Below are positions 10,218 to 22,029 of a stretch of 64,000 nt of DNA, one piece after another (within the stretch, counting starts at the first letter, position 1; each line of letters starts with the position of its first letter). The stretch comes from Prorocentrum cordatum (taxonomy: Eukaryota > Sar > Dinophyceae > Prorocentrales > Prorocentraceae): contig CAUYUJ010000758.1 of NCBI GenBank assembly GCA_963575745.1, forward strand, positions 524,360-588,359, given 5' to 3'. The translations under genes and the position numbers were made by a program. The notes under the pieces are model-generated. The model saw only the letters and a program-made list of their open reading frames with translations, was not told the origin of the DNA and ran no database searches.

Positions 10218-11120
10218 TTAATTCAGCAGTTGGTGGCGTCGGTAATGTTCGAAAGTGCGCCAGGCGGAAGCGTAGAGCGGAAAGTGATATTTCGGAGCAT
10301 AACTTCTGATGTGCTGTAGCCTGCGTCCTTTATTCATGGAGACAAATCCTTCCTGACAATGTTCAAAGATACCCCGTGGGCAAGCCAAACAGTTTATTCG
10401 CTTGACCACCTGAGAAGAAATCCCATTGTACGTCGCACCTACATCAAAATATGCACTGGCTGATACCAAGTCGTGTGCTTGCAGAATCGGTTTCACAGTG
10501 CGGAAGCTCGGTCCTTCTACATCTGCACTATAGTGGCCAGAAACCGGCGTACCGCCCCCATCCATGCCACAAGTAAAATTGAGATCTGTCCCAATCAGTG
10601 GAAGACACCGAGCTGGTAATGAACTGAGTTGATCATGCAAACATGTTGTGAGCTCTGAGGCAATGGATTTCTGCTCTGCTACCGCTCCTCTTCCCTTACC
10701 TCTCGCCAGATAATACAGAGAAGCAATGGCCAAGTCCTGTCGTCGCCTCTTGTAGCGGACCATAAGAACTCTGCCCTGGAGGAGTCTGTTCTTGCCGTCG
10801 GCTACCCTGACGATGCGCTGCTCTGCATAGCAGTGTCGATGAAGTGCCACTGCCACTCCACATGCATGGCTACTGCCTTTGCCAAAGCCTGAATGACTAA
10901 ACATGGGATCCTTGGTTGCCTGCCTGCTCGGCTGGCCGCGACTCCTGACCGTGGTGCCCTGGAATGGGGAAGTCTACGCCCTGGTACCCCGCGGACACGT
11001 CGAAAACCCTGGCGGGGGTAGAGAGGGCGAGCGGGTTGTAGGTCACCGCCCGCTGACATCGCAAACCGCCGCCGCTCCCATGGCTGGGCCCGCTCATGCA
11101 ATCAAATTGGGAAGTGAAAT
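10218..11120 (-). pseudogene. AP-like endonuclease domain of non-LTR element
   Basis: The N-terminal piece (YNPLALSTPARVFDV, about 11030) resembles the first strand of endonuclease/exonuclease/phosphatase folds in these retroelements. It continues in a second frame from 10904 with GVAVALH, then IASLYYLARG, then PLIGTDLNF, the strand carrying the catalytic Asp/Asn, and a C-terminal part around DVGATYNGISSQ. In this family the enzyme nicks the target DNA to prime reverse transcription. The frame changes between the two pieces near 10900, and the final Asp-His of the active site is not clear. Homology is by motif recognition only. Confidence 0.7.
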
Positions 11121-11185
11121 CAAGGGGTCCTTTGGGGGTGTCGACCGTTTCAGCTGCCTGCAAACTCTCGATGGACAGGGGCAGC

Positions 11186-11424
11186 TGGAGGAGGAGGAGG
11201 AGGAGCAGGAGGAGAAAGAGGAGGAGGAGGAGGAGGATCGAGGAGGAGGAGGAGGAGGAGGATCGAGGAGGAGGAGGGGGAGGAGGAGGACGAGGAGGAT
11301 CGAGGAGGAGGGGGAGGCTTAGATGCCAAGGCCTAGATGCCAAGGCCTCCCCTGGAGGGGCGCGGCCCGTCGGGGGGGGGGGGGGGTAAGGGTGGTATCT
11401 TTGTGTAGGTGGCTTGTGTGTGTT
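11186..11424. repeat. (GGA)n array, G-tract and dispersed-repeat copy 1
   Basis: A GGA-type array spans about 11186-11322. A run of about 15 G lies at about 11372-11386. Bases 11390-11423 (GGTGGTATCTTTGTGTAGGT and following) are an inverted copy of sequence at 16366-16404. A (CT)n array at about 11452-11511 follows. Confidence 0.8.
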
Positions 11425-11450
11425 TCCTGGTTTCTAATTTCCCTCTGCTG

Positions 11451-11451
<1 letters not shown>

Positions 11452-11510
<59 letters not shown>

Positions 11511-11511
11511 T
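11452..11511. repeat. (CT)n microsatellite
   Basis: An almost pure CT dinucleotide run. Confidence 0.95.
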
Positions 11512-11549
11512 CGTTCTTTCTGTCTGTATTAGTTGTTCGTTTGCTTTTG

Positions 11550-11817
11550 ATTGGATTTCAATGAAAGGAGAGCTGAGCCCAGATCCAGAGGATTTCTATT
11601 TGGATTCTAATTAGATTCCAATTGGATTTCAATAGAAATGAGATGGGTTCCGCATCCAGAAGATTCTATTGAAACCCAATGAGATTTCAATAGGATTTCA
11701 ATCGAAAGAGAACGGGTCCCAGGTCCAGAGGTTTTCTATTTGGATTCTAATTAGATGCCAATTGGAATTCAATAGAAATGGACTGGATTCCGCATCCAGA
11801 AGATTCTATTGAAATCA

Positions 11818-11818
<1 letters not shown>
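11550..11818. repeat. About 141-bp AT-rich tandem repeat, two copies
   Basis: The segment near 11591-11675 (TCTATTTGGATTCTAATTAG onward) recurs near 11731-11816 with few changes, and partial flanks also repeat. Noncoding. Confidence 0.75.
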
Positions 11819-13394
<1,576 letters not shown>

Positions 13395-14055
13395 TTTTAA
13401 TGTTTTCACATCGAACCCAAGGAATCTTATAAAACATCCATAAATACATGCAATAATAATTGGTTCGCACGCTTACGCCTTGAAGCGGTTCTAATGCGTT
13501 TCCCACATGTTTCCACAATTCTGGCGCATCTGTGGCGCCGCTGTTTTTTCTGGCATTTCGTGTTTTCACACAGAATCCCAAAGAATCTGAATACAAAACC
13601 AAAACTACATGAAGTAATGATGTGTTCGCACGCTTACGCCTTCAAGCGTTTCTAATGCGCTTCCCATATGTTATCACACTCCTCGCGCATTTGCGGTGCC
13701 GTTTTTTTTTTTCTCGCAAGCATTGCTCTCACACAGAATCCCAAAGAATATTATTAAAATCTGTAAATACATGAAGTAATAGTGTGTGCGCACGATTACG
13801 CCTTGAAGCGGTTCTAATGCGTTTTCCATATGTTTCCACACTTCTGGCGCATCGGTGGCGCCGCTGTTTTTTCTGGCATTTTGGCTTTCGCACAGAATCC
13901 TAAATAATCTGATTAGAAACAATATATACATGAAGTAATAGTGTGTTCGCACGTTTACGCCGTCAAGCGTTTCTAATGCGTTTCCCATATGTTTCCACAC
14001 TTATGGCGCATCTGTGGCGCCGCTGTTTTTTCTCGCATTTATTGATTTACACAGC
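13395..14055. repeat. About 160-bp satellite, four copies
   Basis: The motif TTCGCACGCTTACGCC, with variants, recurs at about 13465, 13626, 13788 and 13946. It is followed each time by GCGTTTCC..ATGTTTCCACA and GGCGCATCTGTGGCGCCGCTG. Short minus-strand frames across it (ARKNSGATDAPE) are the repeat itself. Confidence 0.85.
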
Positions 14056-14128
14056 TCCCCCGAGAGTCTTACCTTCCCTGCGACAAGGCGCAGAGGGCCG
14101 CAAATGAAGCCCAAGGGGGCGCGGCAAG

Positions 14129-14352
<224 letters not shown>

Positions 14353-14908
14353 ATGATGATGATGATGAGCGGCGCCTCGAAAGGTCGGAAGGTGAACGCA
14401 CCAAAAGCATAGCATGCTGAGCCACAGGCTCAGCCGCGCGCGCCGCCGCGGCCGCGGCGCGCCGCGGGCCGCCGGGCGCTCGCGGCGCGGGCGGGCCCCC
14501 CGCAAGCGGGCAGCACGGGGATGGCAGGGCCAGCTCCCCCGCCACGTTCTGTCGGGCGAACAACACCCCAGCCGGAAACACCCGGCCCCCGACAGAACGG
14601 ACAAGGGCCAGGCCCCACCAAACCCCAGGCCACCCACCCAGGGGCCCGCAACGACACGACAGACGACGACAGCGACGGCGACGACACGACGGGGAAGACG
14701 GACCCCCAGCCACGACTCCCACGGGGGACACCTGGCTGGGTAGCCAGGCTCCCGTGGGAGGCTGCGTGGCCGGGGGCCCCCCGGGAAGGGGACCCCGCTT
14801 TGGGGGCCATCCCGGGCGCGGGGGCTTTTCCCCCGAAGGCCCAGCGGTCCCCGCCTCCGCCAGGGGGCGCTTTGGCCCGACACCCCACTTATGGGGGTGC
14901 CCCTCCGG
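14353..14908. other. GC-rich spacer between two GA arrays, no gene supported
   Basis: Very GC-rich (runs such as GCGCGCCGCCGCGGCCGCGG). Open in several frames on both strands because stops are scarce. None has a recognisable domain or coherent coding character. Confidence 0.4.
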
Positions 14909-15174
<266 letters not shown>

Positions 15175-15308
15175 GGATGGACATGATTATAAATGATAAT
15201 GACGATGACGACGAGGAGGGAGGAGGAGGAATACTACTTTTTAGTAGACACACACAAAGCGCAACCGCGCGACCCCAATCAGCGCGGCGACAGTCTAGCA
15301 CTGGCTCA

Positions 15309-15797
15309 TCATAGCCTCGGCCGGTAGGGCCGAAGATGCGTTCCGACGAGAAGCTTGCGGAATTCGCAGAGCGAAAACTCCACGTCGTGGTACGTAAGCG
15401 GTCCAAGGTTGAGCGTCTCAAGAATGTGACCCAGCCACGGATCTGCATTCAGATCGTCCAGAAGGGCCTCTACGTGCGCCACGTACTCCGCCTGCTTCCC
15501 CGCCGAAGCCGCCGAGCGGTTGATCGGCGGCCCGCGCTTGACGCCACGAGTGGCGTTGAGCGCGTGGGGCACGCCGGGGCCGACCACCCGGTGCTCACCC
15601 CAGTCGGTGTGGCCCGGGCAGTGCGCGTCGAGGTCGAGGAGGAGGTGGTCAGGCTTCTTGATGGTTGCGCACACCAGAGCGCCCGTCACCTTCACCGCGA
15701 GCTCGAAAGAGATCGCACAATCTTCTTCTTGCTCGTATTGTTGGGCCAACGTCAAAGGCGCGCCCGATGAGGACTGCGCGCCTGAGCTGGCGGCCAT
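15309..15797 (-). CDS. Unrecognised protein, 162 aa
   Basis: The start at 15797 (MAASSGAQSSSGAPLTLAQQ) is chosen because sequence from there has coherent coding character. The frame is also open further upstream. Features: a Ser/Gln-rich N-terminus, then FELAVKVTGALVCATIKKPD, an LDLDAHCPGHTDWGEH segment with clustered Asp/His/Cys, a helical AEYVAHVEALLDDLNADPWL and a C-terminus FRKLLVGTHLRPYRPRL before the stop. No signal peptide or membrane helix. The His/Cys/Asp cluster could bind metal but no family is recognised. Upstream bases near 15880 (TATTTAG/G on the minus strand) resemble a 3' splice site, so an upstream exon is possible. Confidence 0.5.
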   Translation of the reverse strand: MAASSGAQSSSGAPLTLAQQYEQEEDCAISFELAVKVTGALVCATIKKPDHLLLDLDAHCPGHTDWGEHRVVGPGVPHALNATRGVKRGPPINRSAASAGKQAEYVAHVEALLDDLNADPWLGHILETLNLGPLTYHDVEFSLCEFRKLLVGTHLRPYRPRL

Positions 15798-15929
15798 CTC
15801 GCGCCGACCTGGCGCGAGGGCGAAGCGATGCCAGGCCGCTTCGGTCTCGGCACCCCAATCAAAATTGAGCCCAAACCTAAATACGCATCGTTGTAAAATA
15901 TACAGCGCGCGTGTTCTAGATGTTGGCAT

Positions 15930-16245
15930 TCACAGTGCGCGCGCGTGGCAATGTGCGTAACATATACTACATGTGAACGTGTGGATACGCATATGTTAGC
16001 TTTCTGGCATGGCCAAATCAAGAAACCATGCGCGCTTCTACCCGCGCTCTCTGCAATAGGTGCACGCTGACCTCAACCCGAGAAACCTGCCGACTCGCTC
16101 CCACCCGCTCCCGCTCGGCTCCCGCAAGGCTTCTCTGGCGAAGCGCGTTTCCACGAGCTGCCACACATTTTCCGTTCGTGCTCGCATGACAAAGATGAGC
16201 ATCGATATCTTTGGATCAGCGAAGCCACTTGGACCTAGAGGCATG
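15930..16245. other. No gene recognised
   Basis: Mixed composition with only short overlapping frames, ending at a GA microsatellite (16246-16286). Confidence 0.4.
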
Positions 16246-16334
16246 CAAGAGAGAGAGAGAGAGGGAGAGAGAGAAAGAGAGAGAGAATGATAATGGGAAC
16301 TACCGAAGGATACAGGAAACGAGAAAGGCAATGA

Positions 16335-16404
16335 TAAAGCTGGAGACACACACACAAGAACACACACACACACACAAGCCACCTACACAAAGATACCACC
16401 CCCA
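16335..16404. repeat. (CA)n and dispersed-repeat copy 2
   Basis: CA repeats followed by ACACAAGCCACCTACACAAA and GATACCACCC, the reverse complement of 11390-11423. As at the other copy, a G-tract lies on one side (16408-16420) and a GA/CT microsatellite on the other (16246-16286). Confidence 0.8.
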
Positions 16405-16611
16405 CCGGGGGGGGGGGGGCGCCACGCCCTCCATCCCGGGTGTGGGGGCCGCCCCGCGACGCCACGCCCTCCCTCCCGTGGCCCCCGCCCAGTCTGCCCG
16501 CGCCTTGCGCGGAGGAGGAGGGTCCGCCTGGCCGCCGCTCCGCCGCCGCCGCCGCGACCGCCACCCCGCCCCCGTTCCTCCTCGTACCCCTCCTGCCCCT
16601 CCACGTCCTCC

Positions 16612-16700
16612 CTCCTTCTCCTACTCCTCCTCCTCATCATCCTGCTTGGTCTCCTCCTCCTCCTCCTCCTCCTCCTCCTCTTCCTCCTCCTCCTCCTGCA
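16612..16700. repeat. (TCC)n array
   Basis: Interrupted TCC trinucleotide repeat. Confidence 0.85.
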
Positions 16701-16799
16701 TGTCCTGCTGCTTACCCTGCCCCTCTCTGCTGCCTGCTGATGCTCCTCCTTATGCACTTACTCCTCATACCTGTCCCCCTCCGCCTCAACCTGATAAGC

Positions 16800-17521
16800 A
16801 TCATCACCACCAATACCACCACGACCACCGTCATCATCATCACCATCATCAACATCTTCCTCATAATCATCAACATCACCATCATCAGCATCAGCATCAC
16901 AACCAACACAATAATAATCATCATCATCATCATCATCATCATCAACATCAACATCAACATCAGCATCATCATCATCATCTGCATCAGTCTCCTCCTCCGC
17001 TTCATCATCAGCATACTCATCATCAACAGCAGCATCATCATAATCAGCATCAGCACCATCATCAACATCATCAACATCAACATCGTCATCATCATCGACA
17101 TTAGCAGCAGCATCGTCGTCGACATCAGCATACTATTCAGTATCATCACCAGCAGCATCATCAATAACATCGTCATCACTGTTACCATCATTATCATCAT
17201 CGGCATCATCGTCATCATCATCGCCATCGTCACCATCATCAGCATCATCATCGTCATGGTCACCAGCATCACCATGAGCATTAGCATCGTCATCATCATC
17301 AGCATCATCAGAACCATCAGCATCATCAGCATCATCGTCATCATCACCATCATCATCATCATCATCAGCATCATCATCACCATCAACATCGACATCGCCA
17401 TCACCATCATGATACGCATCCGCATCATCATCATCACAACCATCGTCATTATCGTCACCACCACTATCATCATCATCATCATCATCATCACCATCACCAT
17501 CACCATCACCATCACCATCAC

Positions 17522-17572
<51 letters not shown>

Positions 17573-17573
17573 C
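16800..17573. repeat. (CAT/ATC)n array, about 0.8 kb
   Basis: Imperfect CAT/ATC trinucleotide repeats. They produce His-rich, Ile-rich and Met-rich shadow frames, which I do not annotate as proteins. Confidence 0.95.
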
Positions 17574-17659
17574 GTCGTCCTTCTCCTCCTCATCATCAGC
17601 AGCATCCTCACCACCATCCCGATCCTCAGCATCATTGTCCTTCCTGCTACCCCCTGCCT

Positions 17660-17865
17660 CCTCCCGCCTGCTGACGCACCAGCGCCACGCTGTTCACCAG
17701 GAAGAGGACGAGACGCCCCCCCATGTGCTCCAGGAAATAATCGCAGAGCATGACCGCCACGAGCGTCTTCCCTGCGCCTGTCGGCAAGTTCACGATCACG
17801 TTGCCCGCGACCGCCTCCTCGTAGGCCCTTTCGGAGCCGCGAGACGAAAAGGTGATTACGGACAC
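17660..17865 (-). CDS. SF2 helicase exon with Walker A (Dicer/RIG-I-like)
   Basis: The frame reads ERAYEEAVAGNVIVNLPTGA then GKTLVAVMLCDYFLEH, then RLVLFLVNSVALVRQQ. LPTGAGKT is helicase motif I, the phosphate-binding loop. FLVNSVALVRQQ corresponds to the motif Ia strand (usually FLVPTVALVxQQ) of Dicer, RIG-I and FANCM-type ATPases, which couple ATP hydrolysis to RNA or DNA translocation. The frame ends at CAG/GCGGGAGG, a plausible GC donor. The upstream border is uncertain, perhaps CCGAAAG/GGCC near 17833. Remaining motifs (DEAD/DExH, III, VI) are not found nearby, so this is one exon of a larger split gene or a fragment. It is flanked by a CAT array and a CCCGCGACCCAC minisatellite, plausibly intronic. 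Confidence 0.6.
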
Positions 17866-18002
17866 GGTGCCGTACTCCCCTTTTCTACTCGTCCTTTGTC
17901 AGAGTGAGGGGGCCGAACTGTCATTCACTGTCCCTGTGTGCGTGGCTGAAGTGGGATTCTGCGGTGCGGATTCTCGTTGTTGTTGTTTGTTGTTTGTCGT
18001 CG

Positions 18003-18356
18003 TCCCACCCGCAACCCTCCCCGCGACCCACCCGCGACCCACCCCGCGACCCACCCCGCGACCCACCCGCGACCCACCCGCGACCCACCCGCGACCCACC
18101 CCGCGACCCACCCCGCGACCCACCCCGCGACCCACCCCGCGACCCACCCGCGACCCACCCGCGACCCCCCGCGACCCACCCTGCGACCCGCCCCGCGACA
18201 CACCCGCGACACACCCGCGACCCACCCGCGACCCACCCCGCGACCCGTCCGCGGCCCACCCCGCGACCCACCCGCGAACCACCCGTGACCCACCCGCGAC
18301 CTACCCGCGACCCACCCGCGACCCACTCCGCGACCCACCCGCGACCCACCTTCGAC
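18003..18356. repeat. CCCGCGACCCAC minisatellite
   Basis: About 30 tandem 11-12 bp units (ACCCACCCGCG, ACCCCGCG variants). Translations are Arg-Pro-Thr/Asp or Gly-Val-Ser repeats. Confidence 0.9.
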
Positions 18357-18750
18357 CCAAACCACGTTCAAGGTACAAACCACAATTTTCGGCGCCTGCG
18401 GCGGTTTTTCTGCATCCCTTCCAGGTGGAGAGCCCGCGACCCACCCCGCGACCAACTCGCGACCCAAACCACGTTCAGGATACAAACCACATTGTTCGGC
18501 GCCTGCGGCGGGCTTCTTTTGCATTCGTTTCAGGTGGAGAGCCCGCCGCCCACCCGCGACCACGTTCAGGGTACAAACCATTATTTTCTGCGCCTGCGGC
18601 AGGGCATACAAACCAATGTTTTCGGCGCCTGCGGCGGGCTGCTCTTGCATTCCTTCCAGGTGGAGGTGGAGAGCCCGCGACCCACCCGCGACCTAAACCA
18701 CGCTCAGTGAACAAACCAATGCCGCACAAGCGCGGTGGCGGATTTTTGCA
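18357..18750. repeat. Diverged tandem repeat of roughly 80-130 bp
   Basis: Each unit contains a form of CCACGTTCAGG.TACAAACCA, then TTCGGCGCCTGCGGCGG, then TTCCAGGTGGAGAGCCCGC. About four to five copies are visible (starting near 18362, 18469, 18562, 18605 and 18702). GCGCCTGCGGCG can form a small hairpin. Confidence 0.8.
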
Positions 18751-18889
18751 CGCCCTTTGAGCCCGCAGCGACCTCTTCAAGCCCTGCGCATCAGCAACTT
18801 TGCCCTGGCGACTTGCCTTGATCAGAGACGTCGGGGGGCACGAAGTGGAAACAAGGATTGCGTTGCCGCTATTTGGATGAAGGGGGGGG

Positions 18890-19312
18890 AGGCAGGAGGA
18901 GTAAACAGGGGACGAGGAGGACGCGGAAGAAGAGAGGATGGAAGGATAATGTGGAGAAAGAGGAGCAGGTGGACGAGGAGGGGGAGGAGGGGGAGGAGGA
19001 GCACGAGGAGGGGGAGAAAGGGGAGGGTGTGATGATGGGCGACAATGGGAGGACGATGCTGGAGGCCGATGAGGGGGGGGACGACAATGGGAGGACGATG
19101 ATGGAAGGACGAGTGGGGAGAGGGAGGACGAGTAAGAAAAGGAGGAGGAGGACGAGGTGGAGGAGGAGGATGACGATGACGATGAGGACGAGGGCGAGGA
19201 CGAGGAAAAGAAGGAGGAGGAGGAGGAGAAGGAGGGGGAGGAGGGGAAGGAGGAGGAGGAGGAGGAGGAGGAGGAGGAGGAGGAGGAGGAGGAGGAGGAG
19301 GAGGAGGAGAGC
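18890..19312. repeat. (GGA/GAC)n array
   Basis: Interrupted GGA/GAC/GAT purine-rich trinucleotides. The nearby minus-strand frame at about 18750-18850 (TSLIKASRQGKVADAQGLKR) has more coding character and could be a small exon, but has no recognisable domain. Confidence 0.8.
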
Positions 19313-19432
19313 ATCATCGACAGAGAAGGGGGGGGCCACGAGGTCCGCCGGCTCGACGACGCCCGCGTCGCCCGAGCCCGCGCCCATCACTCTTATCCGC
19401 AACTGCGGGGTGCTACGTATTTCTCCTCCTCC

Positions 19433-19521
19433 TCCTCATCATCATCAGCATCAGTATCAGCATCAGTATCAGCATCAAACTCATCACCACCACCATCATC
19501 GTCATCATGAGCATCCTCATT

Positions 19522-19553
<32 letters not shown>
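19433..19553. repeat. (CAT)n array, left target half of YR element
   Basis: CAT/CAG trinucleotide repeats run directly into the element border at 19554. The same type of array resumes at 26236, so the retroelement seems to have inserted inside one microsatellite. Confidence 0.9.
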
Positions 19554-19556
<3 letters not shown>

Positions 19557-19691
19557 GCCCGACGATGGTATTTCCGAGGCCAGGTCGGAGTATGTTAGAC
19601 AGCAAGAGGTAGCACCATGAACGACACTGGGGCCAGCAAGAGAGACAATTCATCAACCGAATTAGTGCTCCGGCAAACGGCCCCGCGGCCA
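19554..19691 (-). repeat. B2 terminal repeat (138 bp)
   Basis: Nearly identical to 19823-19960 over 138 bp, starting CATGCCCGACGATGG and ending GGCCCCGCGGCCA (B1: GGCCCCACGGCCA). It forms the 3' end of the element. Confidence 0.9.
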
Positions 19692-19730
19692 TGGCGAAGC
19701 CTTGCAGCAGCAACAGGGCGGGAGGGTGGG

Positions 19731-19825
19731 AGCTCGAGAGCCGAAGGCTATTAAGAAACAGCGCATTCTGCATTCGGCGTCTCCCTCCCCCTCTAAAGGC
19801 ATTCATCTTCAATAGAAAAGTCCAT
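19731..19825 (-). repeat. A2 internal repeat (95 bp)
   Basis: Matches 26139-26235 with a 3-bp and a 1-bp indel and a few substitutions. Shared blocks include AGCTCGAGAGCCGAAGGC and TTCATCTTCAATAGAAAA. Confidence 0.9.
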
Positions 19826-19960
19826 GCCCGACGATGGTATTTCCGAGGCCAGGTCGGAGTATGTTAGACAGCAAGAGGTAGCACCGTGAACGACACTGGG
19901 GCCGGCAAGAGAGATAACTCATCAACCGAATTAGTGCTCTGGCGATCGGCCCCACGGCCA
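19823..19960 (-). repeat. B1 internal repeat (138 bp)
   Basis: Partner of B2. It overlaps A2 by three bases (CAT, 19823-19825), which is the inferred crossover triplet of the circular intermediate. Confidence 0.9.
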
Positions 19961-20010
19961 AAAAATCCCGAACTATCCGGAGGGCTACTCCTCTGATGTT
20001 TGCTGCCTAG

Positions 20011-20795
20011 TCAGAGCGGTGTGACTGACAGCGCCTCGGAGCGCAGTCTGGCGCCGACGAGCGCGCGAGCCCATCGTCTCGCGAGCGTCTTGGGATAGGC
20101 CTGCGCAACTAAAGTCCACGCAGGCCTTCCAGGAGCTTTTCCCCTTTTCCCCTGTAGAATCTGATGAGGCTCACCAGTCCTACTACAACGTGCACGATGG
20201 GCCAGGGCATAAGCGAGCGACAGCCGAGACATCAACGCGATAACCTAGGAGACCAGTCGGCTTTGTCCACGCTGTCCCATCTTGGCAAAAATGTGTGACA
20301 GCCCAGAAAAAATGCGGCTGCTTACGACAGCTCTGCAGAGACGGAATGAGCCACAGCCTAGACATCGCCTGATTCTCGACCGTAAAAAGGGATCTGCAGA
20401 CGCTTACAACTGGCCCAAAACATCTCACAGCATCTCACTAGCTTATTGGCGGTCGTGATCTGAGCCCGGTCCACTGGGCGCGTCACAGCTGCAAGCCCCC
20501 AAAGCTCTGAGTCGGAGCGAAGTCGGCTCGGCCAGGACGGAGGCCCGCCTGGCACGCGCAGCGGTCGGGTGTCTCGGACTCTGGGCCATGTCTCACAGGG
20601 CGCGCCGAAATGCATGCCCCAGATCAGGCCGGCGCCCAGCCAGCCCCGCAGCGCGCGGGGGACCTTCGGGTCGGTGAGGTCCCAGTCGGCACCCCAGGCG
20701 ATGTCCCATTCGATGACCAGGGCGCCCTCGCTCCGCAAGGCTGCTGCCAGCACGCCTTCGCCGGAGAAGACATCCACGAAGATCGGAGGCGCCAG
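20011..20795 (-). CDS. C5-methyltransferase-like C-terminal region of YR element
   Basis: Motifs in order: FVDVFSGEGVLAAALRSEG (like motif I, the SAM-binding loop), VIEWDIAWGADWDLTD, GMHFGAPCETWPRVRD (PC as in motif IV), KLVRCCEMFWASCKRL, then in a second frame VENQAMSRLWLIPSL (EN as in motif VI) with DGTAWTKPTGLLGY, and in a third frame RCSRTGEPHQILQGKRGK and AQAYPKTLARRWARALVG. The motif order resembles cytosine-5 DNA methyltransferases, but Cys follows Pro in APCETW without the usual context, so activity is unproven. Methyltransferase domains are known in other DIRS-order elements. Two frame breaks (near 20.38 and 20.23 kb). Confidence 0.65.
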
Positions 20796-20859
20796 GGCAC
20801 GCCTGCGGCGGGGGCCCAGCAGCCTCCTCAGCGCCAGCCGAGGAGAGAGGCCAGCCGTG

Positions 20860-21758
20860 CCGGGGCCAGCAGGGCCGCGCGCTGCACCTCGGGCGCCAGC
20901 CTCTGCAGCTGCTCGTTGACGCGGCCTGGCTCGAAGTAGCGCGCGACCGACGCGTCGGTCCGCCAGCGGCCGCGGAGCTGGACGCTGGCCAGGGTCCGCA
21001 ACTGCAGTGCCAGCTCCACCGACGGGCCCGAGTGCCGCCGCTGTACAGCTGCGGGGTGAGCGACGCCAGCCCCATGTCCTCTGCCGCCTCCTTGAACAGG
21101 GAGCTGACGCGCACGAGGGGGAACGGGGACAGCGGCTCGCTCGGGTGGGTCGCCGCCTTGAGCCAGCGGAGAGCGCTGGGCAGGAAGCTGTAGAACGGCA
21201 GGTCGAAGGGGATCACCTCGTCGTAGACCTGCGTCTTGCTGGGCACTGCCAGCTCGCGAGGATGGAGCACCAGTGACCAGCCGTCGCACGCGCCCTCCGG
21301 CGTCGGGGGGATCCGGTGGGCCCCCAGGGCCCGCGGCGCCTCCGACGGCCGCAGGTGGCCCGCGAAGGTCACCAGCACGTAGAGGGCGACCCGCATCTGG
21401 CCCCGATCGATCAGGCGAGTCGCGATGAGCGCCGCGATCTCCCAGGGCAGCGGGAGCCTGGTGCGAGCTGGCACTCGCCTCCGCCAGCCTCGCAAGGCCT
21501 GCAGCGCCTTCGGCAGCCCCTGGCCCCCGCGCCCGAACTGCGGCATCATGAACTTTAGCGCCGCCAGCATGCAGGCCCCGCGCTCGGGGTTCCAGCCCTC
21601 GGCGCACTGCTGGTCCATCCAGTGCGCCAGCAGGTCGTCCGCCGTCTCGGCGCGGGGGGCCACGGTCACGGTCGTCATCCAGGCCGCGAACTCGGCCCAG
21701 AGGCGCGTGCACTTGGCCCTCGTGGTCGCCGAGATCGAGAGGGCCCTCAGGACATGGC
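20860..21758 (-). CDS. Tyrosine recombinase of YR retroelement, one frameshift
   Basis: This enzyme joins a circular element copy to target DNA. The N-terminal core-binding part reads RLWAEFAAWMTTVTV and DDLLAHWMDQQCAEGWN. The catalytic part has VTFAGHLRPSEA (Arg I), AVPSKTQVYDEV (candidate Lys) and then, after a frame change in a GCGGCGG stretch near 21045, RHSGPSVELAL (His/Arg box), VQLRGRWRTDASVARYF (second Arg, Trp and the nucleophile Tyr) and a C-terminal helix VNEQLQRLAPEVQRAAL. All catalytic positions are present if both frames are combined. The frame break makes this copy inactive unless it is a sequencing error. The next region begins within about 70 bases, suggesting one polyprotein. 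Confidence 0.8.
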
Positions 21759-22029
21759 CCGCCGAGGAGCGAAGGGGGGCTGCCTCGGGCGCCCGCGCCG
21801 CGGCCCCCCCCCGCGCGCTTGGCGGCCGCCTCCGCCGCCTTCGACAGGTGGCTGCGTCTCGCCCGGCGCTGGCCTCGCTGCGAGGCCGTCGCCTGGCTGG
21901 GGCGCCCCGCTGCTGCCTGGCGCGGGACCCCCGCCACGAGCGGCGCTGGCATCAGCACCTGCCTGTCCGCCCTCCCGAACGGCGGTCAGACTGGCGACGG
22001 CGCCCTTGCGCGGCCGCGCGCCGATCCTC

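Larger units (their letters stand above)
7768..11120 (-). mobile_element. Decayed non-LTR retrotransposon (EN-RT-C-terminal)
   Basis: In minus-strand order the region carries an AP-type endonuclease (11120-10218), a helical linker (10195-9186), a reverse transcriptase with an FVDD box (9116-8161) and a C-terminal region (8148-7768). The order and family-like motifs fit dinoflagellate non-LTR elements. Several frame breaks separate the pieces, so this copy is a pseudo-element. No poly-A tail or target-site duplication was identified, so outer limits are approximate. It is a different subfamily from the plus-strand element at 30480-34534, because no RNase H was seen here. Confidence 0.75.

Noticed and set aside
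16211-17753. Long His-rich, Ile-rich and Met-rich open frames
   Set aside because: All three frames and both strands are open because of the CAT trinucleotide array. No sequence unlike the repeat remains.
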